DNA from: DASQFQ01 sp963805525
GTDB taxonomy: Bacteria > Actinomycetota > Thermoleophilia > Solirubrobacterales > Solirubrobacteraceae
Length of the DNA: 64,000 bases
Assembly (NCBI GenBank): GCA_963805525.1
Contig: CAWDUT010000001.1
Coordinates: 62,001-126,000, forward strand
Direction of reading: 5' to 3'
Below, piece after piece: positions 16,379 through 23,638 of this stretch. Under the pieces are notes generated by a model, which made no database searches, was not told the origin of the DNA, and worked only from the letters and a program-made list of their open reading frames with translations. How positions within the stretch are numbered: the first letter of the stretch is position 1; the number at the start of each line of letters is the position of its first letter. The translations under genes were made by a program, and so were the position numbers.

Positions 16379-18003
16379 GCGATCTCCGCGCCGTCGTCGT
16401 GATCCCGGCTCGCGACGAGGAGGGCCGGATCGCGCGCTGCCTGGCCGCGCTCGGCCGCCAGCGCGACGTCCCCGGCGAGTTCGCGGTGATCGTCGTGCTC
16501 GACGGCTGCGGCGACGACACCGAGGCCGTCGCCCGGGCGGCGGCGGCGCGCGCGGGGCTGGCGCTCGAGCTCATCGCGCTGCCGGTGAGCGCGGGGGTCG
16601 GGACCGCGCGGCGGGTCGGGATGGAGCGCGCGTGCGCGCGGCTGGAGGCCGCGGGCCGGCCAGACGGCCTGATCGCCTGCACGGACGCCGACACCGAGCC
16701 CGACGCCGGCTGGCTCGCGGCGCAGCTCGCGCTCCTCGACGAGGGCGCCGCCGCGGTCGGCGGCCGGATCGACCTCGATCCGCTGGATGCGGCGGCCCTG
16801 CCCGCGGACGCGCTGACGCGGCGCGGCGACCGCGCGGTCGCCCGCCTCGCCACCGTGCGCGCCGACGACGAGAGCGCCGAGCACCACTTCTTCAGCGGGG
16901 CGTCGATGGGTGTCTCCGCCCGCGCCTACCGCGCCGTGGGCGGCCTCGACCCGCTGCCCGCGCTCGAGGACGAGGGCTTCGCGCGCCGGCTCGCGGCCGG
17001 CGGGCTGCGGATCGTGCGCTCCGACCGCGTGCGCGTCACGACGTCGGCGCGCACGGACGGGCGCGCCCGGCGCGGCCTGGCGCGCGACCTCGAGCTCGGG
17101 CGCTGGCTCGCGACCCGCCGCTACGACGGCAGCGCCTACGACCTGGAGCGGCTGCTGGCGGCCAAGGGCGACACCACGGTGTCGGTCGTCATCCCCGCCC
17201 GCGACTGCGCGGACACGATCGGCGGCGTGCTGCGGGAGACGGTCGGCGCCGCCGAGGGCCTGGTCGACGAGCTGCTCGTGGTCGACGGCCGCTCGGCCGA
17301 CGCGACACGGGCCGTCGCGCGCGGCGCGGGCGCCGTCGTGGTCGCGCAGGACGACGTGCTGCCGGAGCACGGCCCGGCGCTGGGCAAGGGCGACGCGATG
17401 TGGCGCGCGGTGCACGCGACGCGCGGCGACGTCGTGGCGTTCCTCGACGCCGACACCGCCGACCCTGATCCCCGCCACCTGCTCGGCCTGCTCGGCCCGC
17501 TGCTCGAGGACGAGCACGTCGCCCTCGTCAAGGCGAGCTTCGCCCGGCCGTTCCTCGACCGCGCGCTCGCGCTGCCCGACGAGGGCGGGCGCGTGACCGA
17601 GCTGATGGCGAGGCCGCTGCTCAACCTCCACGTGCCCCCGCTGGCCGGCTTCGGCCAGCCGCTGGCCGGCGAGACCGCGGCGCGGCGCTCGCTCCTGCGG
17701 CGCCTCGCCTTCCCGGTCGGCTACGGCGTGGAGGTGGCGATGCTGATCGACGCGCTGCGCCTGGCCGGGCTCGACGCGCTGGCCGAGGTCAGCGTCGGCA
17801 CACGCCAGAACCGCCACCAGCCGCTGCGCGAGCTGGGGGCGATGGCGTTCGCCGTGCTGTGCGCCGTGCAGGCGCGGGTCGATCCCGGCGGCGCGGTGCC
17901 CGCCGGCCTGGTGCAGCCGTGGGCCGGCGGCGCCGTCCGCGACGTGCCGGTGCTCGAGCGCCCGCCGCTGGCCTCGCTGGACCCCGCGCGGGCTAGCGCG
18001 TGA
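16375..18003 (+). CDS. Fused GT2 glycosyltransferase + glucosyl-3-phosphoglycerate synthase (GpgS)-like protein
   Basis: 542 aa with two GT-A domains. Domain 1 (about 1-255): VVVIPARDEEGRIARCL, VVLDGCGDDT and DAD at 104-106, then EHHFFSGASMGVSA and ALEDEGFARRL. Domain 2 (about 264-515) follows GpgS closely: TVSVVIPARDCADTI, LLVVDGRSADAT, EDVLPEHG-type DDVLPEHGPALGKGDAMWRA, DAD at 358-360, GGRVTELMARPLL at 404-416 and GYGVEVAMLID at 449-459, NRHQPLRELGAMA near the end. GpgS makes glucosyl-3-phosphoglycerate, the first step to glucosylglycerate and methylglucose lipopolysaccharide. It is the last gene of the operon; its stop overlaps the chitosanase stop by 11 bases. Confidence 0.87.
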   Translation: MSDLRAVVVIPARDEEGRIARCLAALGRQRDVPGEFAVIVVLDGCGDDTEAVARAAAARAGLALELIALPVSAGVGTARRVGMERACARLEAAGRPDGLIACTDADTEPDAGWLAAQLALLDEGAAAVGGRIDLDPLDAAALPADALTRRGDRAVARLATVRADDESAEHHFFSGASMGVSARAYRAVGGLDPLPALEDEGFARRLAAGGLRIVRSDRVRVTTSARTDGRARRGLARDLELGRWLATRRYDGSAYDLERLLAAKGDTTVSVVIPARDCADTIGGVLRETVGAAEGLVDELLVVDGRSADATRAVARGAGAVVVAQDDVLPEHGPALGKGDAMWRAVHATRGDVVAFLDADTADPDPRHLLGLLGPLLEDEHVALVKASFARPFLDRALALPDEGGRVTELMARPLLNLHVPPLAGFGQPLAGETAARRSLLRRLAFPVGYGVEVAMLIDALRLAGLDALAEVSVGTRQNRHQPLRELGAMAFAVLCAVQARVDPGGAVPAGLVQPWAGGAVRDVPVLERPPLASLDPARASA

Positions 18004-18739
18004 TCGAGTACTCGTCGCCGTAGACGGCCCAGCGCAGCGGGGCGTCCAGGTCGAGGTTGCCCTCGCGCAGGAAGCGCCGCTGGGCGGTCTCGATGCGAGA
18101 GACGTCGTCGTGGGCCGCCTCCTTGTGCATCTCGACCACGCGCTCGTCGAGGAAGGCGTCGAGGTAGGCGGTCTCGTCGCCACCTGAACCCGGCGCGGCC
18201 GCTCGCGCGAGCGCCCGCTCGCGCACGCCGCGCATCCCGTCGAAGCCGTGCACGACCGCGGCGTCGTAGTAGGCGAACTGACCCAGCGCGCGCAGCCCGT
18301 CGGCCTTGGCGAGCTTCACGGCGGGGCGGAAGTAGACGCGGTCGCGCTCGGCGTCCTGGGCGCGGCGCATCGCCCGCGTCTTCGACGCGCGCCGCCAGGC
18401 GGCCACGAAGCGCTTGCCGAGGCCCTTGTGCGAGTCGCTCCCGTTGACGCGCCGCAGCGCCGGGATGAAGCGCCGCAGGCCGTTGCGCGGCTTGGCGCGG
18501 TTGAACGCCCTGACGACCTCGAGCATGTCCCCGGTGCCCGAGCAGAAGCCGATGATCCCGGCCGTGTAGCCGCGGCCGTCGTGGATGTCCTCGATGTAGC
18601 GGTACTGCGCGCGCCAGTTCAGCGACGAGTTCTCCGCGCTGGAGACCAGCTCCATCGCGTACTCCTTCTTCTGCGGCGCGGCGAGGCCGGCCGGGGCGCC
18701 GGCGGCCAGGACCGCGACGAGGAGGAGGTGCAAAGGCAC
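17993..18739 (-). CDS. Secreted chitosanase, glycoside hydrolase family 46
   Basis: 248 aa with a Sec signal (LLLVAVLAAGAPAGLAAP) before the mature protein. The GH46 hallmark is complete: SAENSS with the general acid Glu36 and HDGRGYTAGIIGFCSGTGD with the second catalytic Asp54; the 18-residue spacing equals that of the well-known Streptomyces N174 enzyme (E22/D40). It cuts beta-1,4 linkages in chitosan, the deacetylated form of chitin. The gene runs toward the deacetylase/methyltransferase/GpgS operon on the other strand with overlapping stops, so a shared amino-sugar theme is possible but the two are not co-transcribed. The GTG at 18739 puts the signal peptide in frame. Confidence 0.9.
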   Translation of the reverse strand: MPLHLLLVAVLAAGAPAGLAAPQKKEYAMELVSSAENSSLNWRAQYRYIEDIHDGRGYTAGIIGFCSGTGDMLEVVRAFNRAKPRNGLRRFIPALRRVNGSDSHKGLGKRFVAAWRRASKTRAMRRAQDAERDRVYFRPAVKLAKADGLRALGQFAYYDAAVVHGFDGMRGVRERALARAAAPGSGGDETAYLDAFLDERVVEMHKEAAHDDVSRIETAQRRFLREGNLDLDAPLRWAVYGDEYSITR

Positions 18740-18791
18740 CGGCGCACCCTAGAGGGGCACGGGCCTCCGCGGTGAAGTAGTTCCCGAGTGA

Positions 18792-18864
18792 TGGAGCTAG
18801 GGGGACTCGAACCCCCGACCTCCTGGGTGCGATCCAGGCGCTCTCCCAACTGAGCTATAGCCCC
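18792..18864 (-). tRNA. tRNA-Ala(CGC)
   Basis: 73 bases on the minus strand, from GGGGCTATAGCTCAG to TAGCTCCA, folding into a normal cloverleaf. The acceptor pairs GGGGCTA with TAGCTCC including the alanine identity pair G3-U70; the anticodon stem CCTGG/CCAGG closes the loop ATCGCAC (anticodon CGC, reading GCG); the T-loop is TTCGAAC. CCA is not encoded beyond the discriminator A. A TACAAT box about 45 bases upstream is its likely -10 element. Confidence 0.96.
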
Positions 18865-18907
18865 GGGAACGGACGACCGTACCTAACGGTGGCATGCCGT
18901 CGGGCCG

Positions 18908-18913
18908 ATTGTA
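18908..18913 (-). promoter_or_regulatory. -10 element of the tRNA-Ala(CGC) promoter
   Basis: TACAAT on the minus strand, 44 bases before the tRNA 5' end. No good -35 match is seen 17 bases upstream, so only the -10 box is claimed. Confidence 0.45.
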
Positions 18914-18953
18914 GCCGTGGCGCGGCTAGGCTGGCCGGTCGTCCGGTGCCTGA

Positions 18954-20819
18954 ATGAGCTTTCGCAACCGACTCACCGTCTTCTTCATCGTCCTGGTCAT
19001 CCTGCCGATGATCGTGGTCGCGGCCGTCGGCTTCGTGCTCGCATCCGACTCCGAGCAGGGCAAGACCGACGCGCGGCTCTCCGAGGCGCAGCGGTCCGCG
19101 TCCGGCCTGTTCCGCGAGAAGCAGGACGAGGCGGAGAAGGCCGCGCGCGTGATCGCGGGGGACCGCCAGCTCGCCCAGGCGATCCAGGCCGGCCAGCGCG
19201 GCCCGATCCAGGCCCGGCTGAACCGGCTCGCGAGCGACAACGGCATCCGCCGCGGCGTCATGACGCTGCAGAAGGCGGGGCGCTTCGAGACCGGCCGCGG
19301 CGACGCGCTGGCGCCGGCGCGCACCCGCCTGCTCGACGCCAAGGGCGACACCGCGGGCGTGCTCACGCTCTCCGCGGTCGGCGCGGAGGAGTACGCGCAG
19401 CTGACCGAGCGCGTGACCGGCGCCGACGTCGTCGTCCGCTCGGGGAGCAACATGCTGGCCGCGACGCTCCGGGACGCCGGCGCCGAGCGCCTGCCCGACC
19501 AGGGCCAGGTCGACATCGGCGGCCGCGGGCTGCGGGTGACCGGCTTCGACGGCCCCGGCTTCAGCGGCGGGCGTGTCCAGGTCCGCCTGCTCGCCGAGCC
19601 CGAGAGCGGCGGCCTCAGCGGCGCCTCGATCGAGGTCATCGCGATCCTCCTGGCGGCGCTGATCGCCGCGTTCGCCTTCGCGCTCACGGTCTCGCGCTCG
19701 CTGCAGGCCCAGATCGAGCGCCTGCTCGACGCGGCGCGCAAGCTCGCCGCCGGCGACTTCGGGATCGAGGTCCCGACCGAGGGCAACGACGAATTCGCCG
19801 CGCTCGGCACCGAGTTCAACCTGATGGCCCGGGAGCTCCAGAAGCGGCTCGACGAGCTGCAGCTCGAGCGCAAGCGCCTGCGTGAGGCGATCCGCCGCGT
19901 CGGCCAATCGTTCGCCAAGGGCCTGGAGCGCGACGCGGTGCTGGAGATCGTGGTCCAGACCGCGGTCGACGGCGTCGGCGCCCACGTCGGCCGCGCGGCG
20001 GTGCGCACCACGCCGCAGGGTCGCTTCGAGGAGGTCGCCGGCGAGGGCGACGTCGAGCCCTACCGCGACGTGATCAGCGCCGCGGAGGCCGCTGCGCTGA
20101 ACGCCGAGGACGTGGTGGAGTCCGAGCTCAACGGCCAGTTCGCGCTCTCGCACCCGCTGCGCGCCCAGGAGGGCGGCCGCATCCTCGGCATGCTGACCGT
20201 GGCCCGGGACACCAACGGCTTCTCCGACCCCGAGCGGGAGCTGTTCACGTACCTCTCCCAGCAGGCCGGCGTCTCGATCGAGAACGTCGACCTCCACGAG
20301 ACGGTCCAGCGCCAGGCCGTCACCGACGAGCTGACCGGCCTGTTCAACCACCGGCGCTTCCAGGAGGTCATCTTCCAGGAGGTCGAGCGCGCCAAGCGCT
20401 TCGGCGGTGACGTGGGCCTGATCATGCTCGACATCGACAACTTCAAGCGCGTCAACGACACCTACGGCCACCTGCAGGGCGACGACGTCCTCCGCGCGGT
20501 GGCGCGGGTGCTGAAGGAGTCCTCGCGCGAGATCGACGAGCCCGCCCGCTACGGCGGCGAGGAGATGGCGGTCGCGCTCCCCGGCACCGATCTCGACGGC
20601 GCCTACAACTTCGCCGAGCGCGTTCGCCGCGCGATCGAGTCGCTCGAGCTGCCGCTGATCGACGGCGACGGGACGCTGCGGGTGACCGCCTCGTTCGGCG
20701 CCGCCGCGGTGGAGAACGGGAACGGCGCGGCGGACAAGGACGACCTGGTGGCCGCGGCCGACGCCGCGCTCTACCGCGCCAAGCGCTCCGGAAAGAACCG
20801 CACCGTGCGAGCGGAGTAG
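18954..20819 (+). CDS. Membrane sensor diguanylate cyclase (HAMP-GAF-GGDEF)
   Basis: 621 aa. Transmembrane helix at about 7-29, an extracytoplasmic sensor to about 220, second helix ASIEVIAILLAALIAAFAFA near 224-243, HAMP (IERLLDAARKLAAGDFGIEV), a GAF-like domain at about 310-440 and a C-terminal GGDEF domain. The active-site loop reads GGEEM at 534-538 (Met where Phe is usual), preceded by a product-inhibition I-site RxxD (REID) five residues upstream. DITDELTGLFNHRRF-type start VTDELTGLFNHRRF and LDIDNFKRVND are typical, so synthesis of c-di-GMP is likely despite the Met. The ATG at 18954 follows the tRNA promoter region. The next gene starts 15 bases downstream. Confidence 0.92.
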   Translation: MSFRNRLTVFFIVLVILPMIVVAAVGFVLASDSEQGKTDARLSEAQRSASGLFREKQDEAEKAARVIAGDRQLAQAIQAGQRGPIQARLNRLASDNGIRRGVMTLQKAGRFETGRGDALAPARTRLLDAKGDTAGVLTLSAVGAEEYAQLTERVTGADVVVRSGSNMLAATLRDAGAERLPDQGQVDIGGRGLRVTGFDGPGFSGGRVQVRLLAEPESGGLSGASIEVIAILLAALIAAFAFALTVSRSLQAQIERLLDAARKLAAGDFGIEVPTEGNDEFAALGTEFNLMARELQKRLDELQLERKRLREAIRRVGQSFAKGLERDAVLEIVVQTAVDGVGAHVGRAAVRTTPQGRFEEVAGEGDVEPYRDVISAAEAAALNAEDVVESELNGQFALSHPLRAQEGGRILGMLTVARDTNGFSDPERELFTYLSQQAGVSIENVDLHETVQRQAVTDELTGLFNHRRFQEVIFQEVERAKRFGGDVGLIMLDIDNFKRVNDTYGHLQGDDVLRAVARVLKESSREIDEPARYGGEEMAVALPGTDLDGAYNFAERVRRAIESLELPLIDGDGTLRVTASFGAAAVENGNGAADKDDLVAAADAALYRAKRSGKNRTVRAE

Positions 20820-20834
20820 GCTTTTAACGGCGAG

Positions 20835-21281
20835 ATGGGACTGCTCGACGACGCCATCCGGGAGCACCTCGAGCTCAAGCGCCGCAGGGGTGCGGATGCC
20901 GAGGAGGTCACGCGCCAGGAGCAGGAGGCACTGGGCGCGCCGCAGCGTGCCGAATTTGCCGGCGCGACGCCCGCCGCCGCCGCGCCCGACGCGCTCGAGG
21001 ACGCCCCGCTCGAGGACGCCCCGGCCCGCGAGCCGGAGCCTGAGCCGGTCCGCGAGCCCGACCCCGAGCCCGAGCGGGACATCCCGCTCGACCAGGCGAC
21101 GGTCGAGTACACGCCGCCGCCGCTCGAGGACGCCGAGGAGCTCGAGGAGCCGCCCGCCCCGCCGCAGGACGGCGAGGAGGACGTGCTGGAGGAGACGCCC
21201 GACTTCCTCCAGGAGACGCCGGAGCACGACCGGCTGTGGTTCGAGCAGAAGCCGCCGCGCGACTTCGACCTCGACCGATAG
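20835..21281 (+). CDS. Conserved acidic protein of unknown function
   Basis: 148 aa, no domain I can name. The N-terminus MGLLDDAIREHLELKRRRG is an amphipathic helix; residues about 45-110 are a Pro/Glu-rich low-complexity linker (EPEPEPVREPDPEPE); the C-terminus TPDFLQETPEHDRLWFEQKP followed by a DFDLD end looks conserved and ordered. The two-ended layout with a flexible middle suggests a scaffold or adaptor (inference). It directly follows the diguanylate cyclase (15 bases), so a link to c-di-GMP signalling or to the cell pole is possible. Confidence 0.75.
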   Translation: MGLLDDAIREHLELKRRRGADAEEVTRQEQEALGAPQRAEFAGATPAAAAPDALEDAPLEDAPAREPEPEPVREPDPEPERDIPLDQATVEYTPPPLEDAEELEEPPAPPQDGEEDVLEETPDFLQETPEHDRLWFEQKPPRDFDLDR

Positions 21282-22138
21282 CCGCGCACCCGTACACGCT
21301 GCTGGACGTCTTCACCGACCGGCCGCTGGCCGGCAACGGGCTCGCGGTCGTCCACGACGCCGACCCGCTGTCCGACGAGACGATGCACGCCTTCGCGCGC
21401 GAGACGAAGCTGTCGGAGACCTCGTTCGTCCAGACCGCCGAGGGCGGCGCCGACTACCGCCACCGGATCTTCATGATGAGCGGCGAGATCCCGTTCGCGG
21501 GCCATCCGTCGCTCGGCGTCGCGGTGGCGGTCGCGCGGGCGCGCGGCGAGTCGCAGGTGACCTACGTGCAGCAGACCCGGGCGGGCGAGCAGGCGATCGA
21601 CGTCGAGCTCGACGGGCTGCGCGCCTCGGCCTCCATGCTCCAAGGGACGCCGGAGTTCGGGCCCGAGCTCGACCCGGACGAAGTACTCGGCCTCGTCGGC
21701 CTCGACGGCACCGAGGCCGACCCGGCGCTGCCGGTCCAGGTCGTCTCCACCGGCGCGCCGCAGGTGATCGCGCCGGTGCGCGACGCCGCCGCCATGCGCC
21801 GCGTCCTGCCCGACTACGACCGCATCGGCCGGCTGCTCGCCGAGTACGACGCGATCGCTGTCTACCTGGCCGCCGTCGACCTCGACGCCGGCACGGCGCG
21901 CGTGCGCTCCTTCCTGCGCACGGCCGAGATGGGCGAGGACTCGGCGACGGGCGCGGCGGTCGGCCCGCTGTGCGCGCACGTGGCGGCGCGGACGGGCGTC
22001 GAGCGCCTCGAGGTGGACCAGGGCGTGGAGATGGGCCGGCCCAGCCGGCTGGTCGCCTCGCTCGACGGCGACCGCGTGCGCGTGGGCGGTGACGCGGTCA
22101 TCCTGGCCGAGGGAACCGTCCACCTTCTGGACACCTGA
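21236..22138 (+). CDS. PhzF family isomerase/epimerase-like protein
   Basis: About 300 aa if the GTG at 21236 is used, which overlaps the preceding gene by 46 bases; no ATG/GTG/TTG lies nearer the conserved opening HPYTLLDVFTDRPLAGN, so the true start is unsure. Family motifs: NGLAVVHDA, the catalytic-Glu segment ETKLSETSFV, FMMSGEIPFAGHPSLG and, in the second half, GEDSATGAAVGPL. PhzF-fold proteins catalyse isomerisations such as in phenazine synthesis, but most homologues, including those without a phenazine cluster like here, have unknown substrates. Confidence 0.87.
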   Translation: MVRAEAAARLRPRPIAAHPYTLLDVFTDRPLAGNGLAVVHDADPLSDETMHAFARETKLSETSFVQTAEGGADYRHRIFMMSGEIPFAGHPSLGVAVAVARARGESQVTYVQQTRAGEQAIDVELDGLRASASMLQGTPEFGPELDPDEVLGLVGLDGTEADPALPVQVVSTGAPQVIAPVRDAAAMRRVLPDYDRIGRLLAEYDAIAVYLAAVDLDAGTARVRSFLRTAEMGEDSATGAAVGPLCAHVAARTGVERLEVDQGVEMGRPSRLVASLDGDRVRVGGDAVILAEGTVHLLDT

Positions 22139-22341
22139 CTGATTTCTCGGCTAGAGGGGTACGGCGCGCCGCCGCTCGTGCCGATCAAGAGATCAGCTGC
22201 CCGGGCCACCTCTGGACGGGAACGGACCCGGCGGCCAGTCGCCTCGACACTCCCGGACGAGGCACCAATGCCGGACGACATATACGCGGTGGTATCCCTC
22301 CTGCCCCGGGGCGAGCCTTCGCAACGGCCGGCTTAGAGCTC

Positions 22342-22372
22342 CGGGCCGCGTGACCTCTGGTCGCGCGGCCCG
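22342..22372 (-). terminator. Strong hairpin downstream of the glutamate-type dehydrogenase gene
   Basis: CGGGCCGCGTGACC, loop TCT, GGTCGCGCGGCCCG: a 14-bp stem with one G-T pair, ten bases past the stop at 22382. There is no T-run, as is common for actinobacterial terminators. The remaining 200 bases up to the phzF stop hold no feature I recognise. Confidence 0.6.
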
Positions 22373-22381
22373 CGGGCTCTT

Positions 22382-23638
22382 CTACCTGATGTAGCCGCGC
22401 GTCCGCGCGGCGTCCACGACCCGCTCGATGCCCGTCTGGTACGCGGCGACGCGCATCGGCACCTCCTCCTCGCTCGCGCGCGCCGAGACCTCGCGGTAGG
22501 TGCGGCGCATGATCGAGCCGAGCTTCTCGTTGACCTCGCGCTCGTCCCAGCGGAAGTGCTGCAGGTTCTGCACCCACTCGAAGTACGAGACGACGACGCC
22601 GCCCGCGTTGGCCATCACGTCGGGCACGACGTGGACGCCCTTGCCCTCGAGGATGTCGTCGGCCTGCGGCGTGGTGGGCGAGTTGGCGCCCTCGACGAGG
22701 ATGCGGGTGTTGAGCTGGTCGGCGTTGCCGGCGTGGATCATGCCGCCGAGCGCCGCGGGGATGAACGCCTCGCACTCGAGCGCGAGCAGCTCCTTGGCGG
22801 TGATCGCCTCGGCGCCCTCGCCGTCGAACTCGGCGACCTTGCCTCCCTCGCGCACGTGGAGGGCGAGCGCCTCGGGGTCGAGCCCCTCCTCGGCGTGGAC
22901 GGCGCCGTGGGAGTCCGAGACCGCGATCACCGTCGCGCCGAGCTGGGCGAGGATGCGCGCCGCCCACGAGCCGACGTTGCCGAAGCCCTGCAGCACGACG
23001 CGGCAGTCGGCGGGCTGCAGGCCGAGCGCCGGCGCCGCCTCGCGGAACATGTGGACGATGCCGCGGCCGGTGGCGGCCTCGCGGCCGTAGGAGCCCTCGA
23101 GCGAGATCGGCTTGCCGGTCACGATCGCCGGCGTGTGGCCGTGCAGCTTGCCGTACTCGTCCATCATCCAGGCCATCGTCTGGGCGTTGGTGCCGACGTC
23201 GGGCGCGGGGATGTCGCGCTGCGGGCCGAGGACCTTCTCGATCTTGTCGATGAAGCTGCGCGTGACCTGCTGCAGCTCGGACTCGCCGAGTGCACGCGAG
23301 TCGCAGTCCACGCCGCCCTTCGCGCCGCCGAACGGGATCCCCGCCACCGCGGTCTTCCACGTCATCAGCGTGGCGAGCGCGCGCACCTCGTCGAGGTCGA
23401 CCTCCGGGTGGTAGCGGATGCCGCCCTTGTACGGCCCGCGCGCGCCGTTGTGCTGGACGCGGAAGCCCTTGAAGACGTGGATCTTCCCGTCGGCCAGCGT
23501 GACCGGGACCTGGACCTGCACCTCCCGGTACGACGACCGCATCACCTCGCGGATGTCGTCGCGCAGCTCCATCCGGTCCGCCGCCAGGTCGAACCAGTGG
23601 TTGACGATCTCGTAGTTCGAGACCTCCGGTCCTGTCAT
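22382..23638 (-). CDS. Glu/Leu/Phe/Val dehydrogenase (NAD-type glutamate dehydrogenase)
   Basis: 418 aa from the ATG at 23638. GPYKGGIRYHP and MTWKTAVAGIPFGGAKGG carry the substrate- and catalytic lysines; PDVGTNAQTMAWMMDEY, TGKPISLEGSYGREAATGRG and the NAD-binding VVLQGFGNVGSWAA complete a hexameric GDH of the RocG/GudB class. It interconverts glutamate and 2-oxoglutarate plus ammonia. The start overlaps the stop of the upstream histone-deacetylase-like frame by ATGA; yet a tRNA gene on the other strand lies in between, so this coupling is peculiar (see the HDAC entry). A 14-bp hairpin ends the transcript. Confidence 0.93.
   Translation of the reverse strand: MTGPEVSNYEIVNHWFDLAADRMELRDDIREVMRSSYREVQVQVPVTLADGKIHVFKGFRVQHNGARGPYKGGIRYHPEVDLDEVRALATLMTWKTAVAGIPFGGAKGGVDCDSRALGESELQQVTRSFIDKIEKVLGPQRDIPAPDVGTNAQTMAWMMDEYGKLHGHTPAIVTGKPISLEGSYGREAATGRGIVHMFREAAPALGLQPADCRVVLQGFGNVGSWAARILAQLGATVIAVSDSHGAVHAEEGLDPEALALHVREGGKVAEFDGEGAEAITAKELLALECEAFIPAALGGMIHAGNADQLNTRILVEGANSPTTPQADDILEGKGVHVVPDVMANAGGVVVSYFEWVQNLQHFRWDEREVNEKLGSIMRRTYREVSARASEEEVPMRVAAYQTGIERVVDAARTRGYIR

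Noticed and set aside
13034..18003. Nod-factor biosynthesis locus
   Set aside because: There are NodB- and NodS-like genes but no NodA acyltransferase or NodC synthase; the GT is GpgS-like.
22139..22341. Riboswitch or small RNA in the gap after phzF
   Set aside because: A few short complementary segments are present, but no known consensus (glycine, c-di-GMP, SAM, tmRNA, 6S) could be matched.
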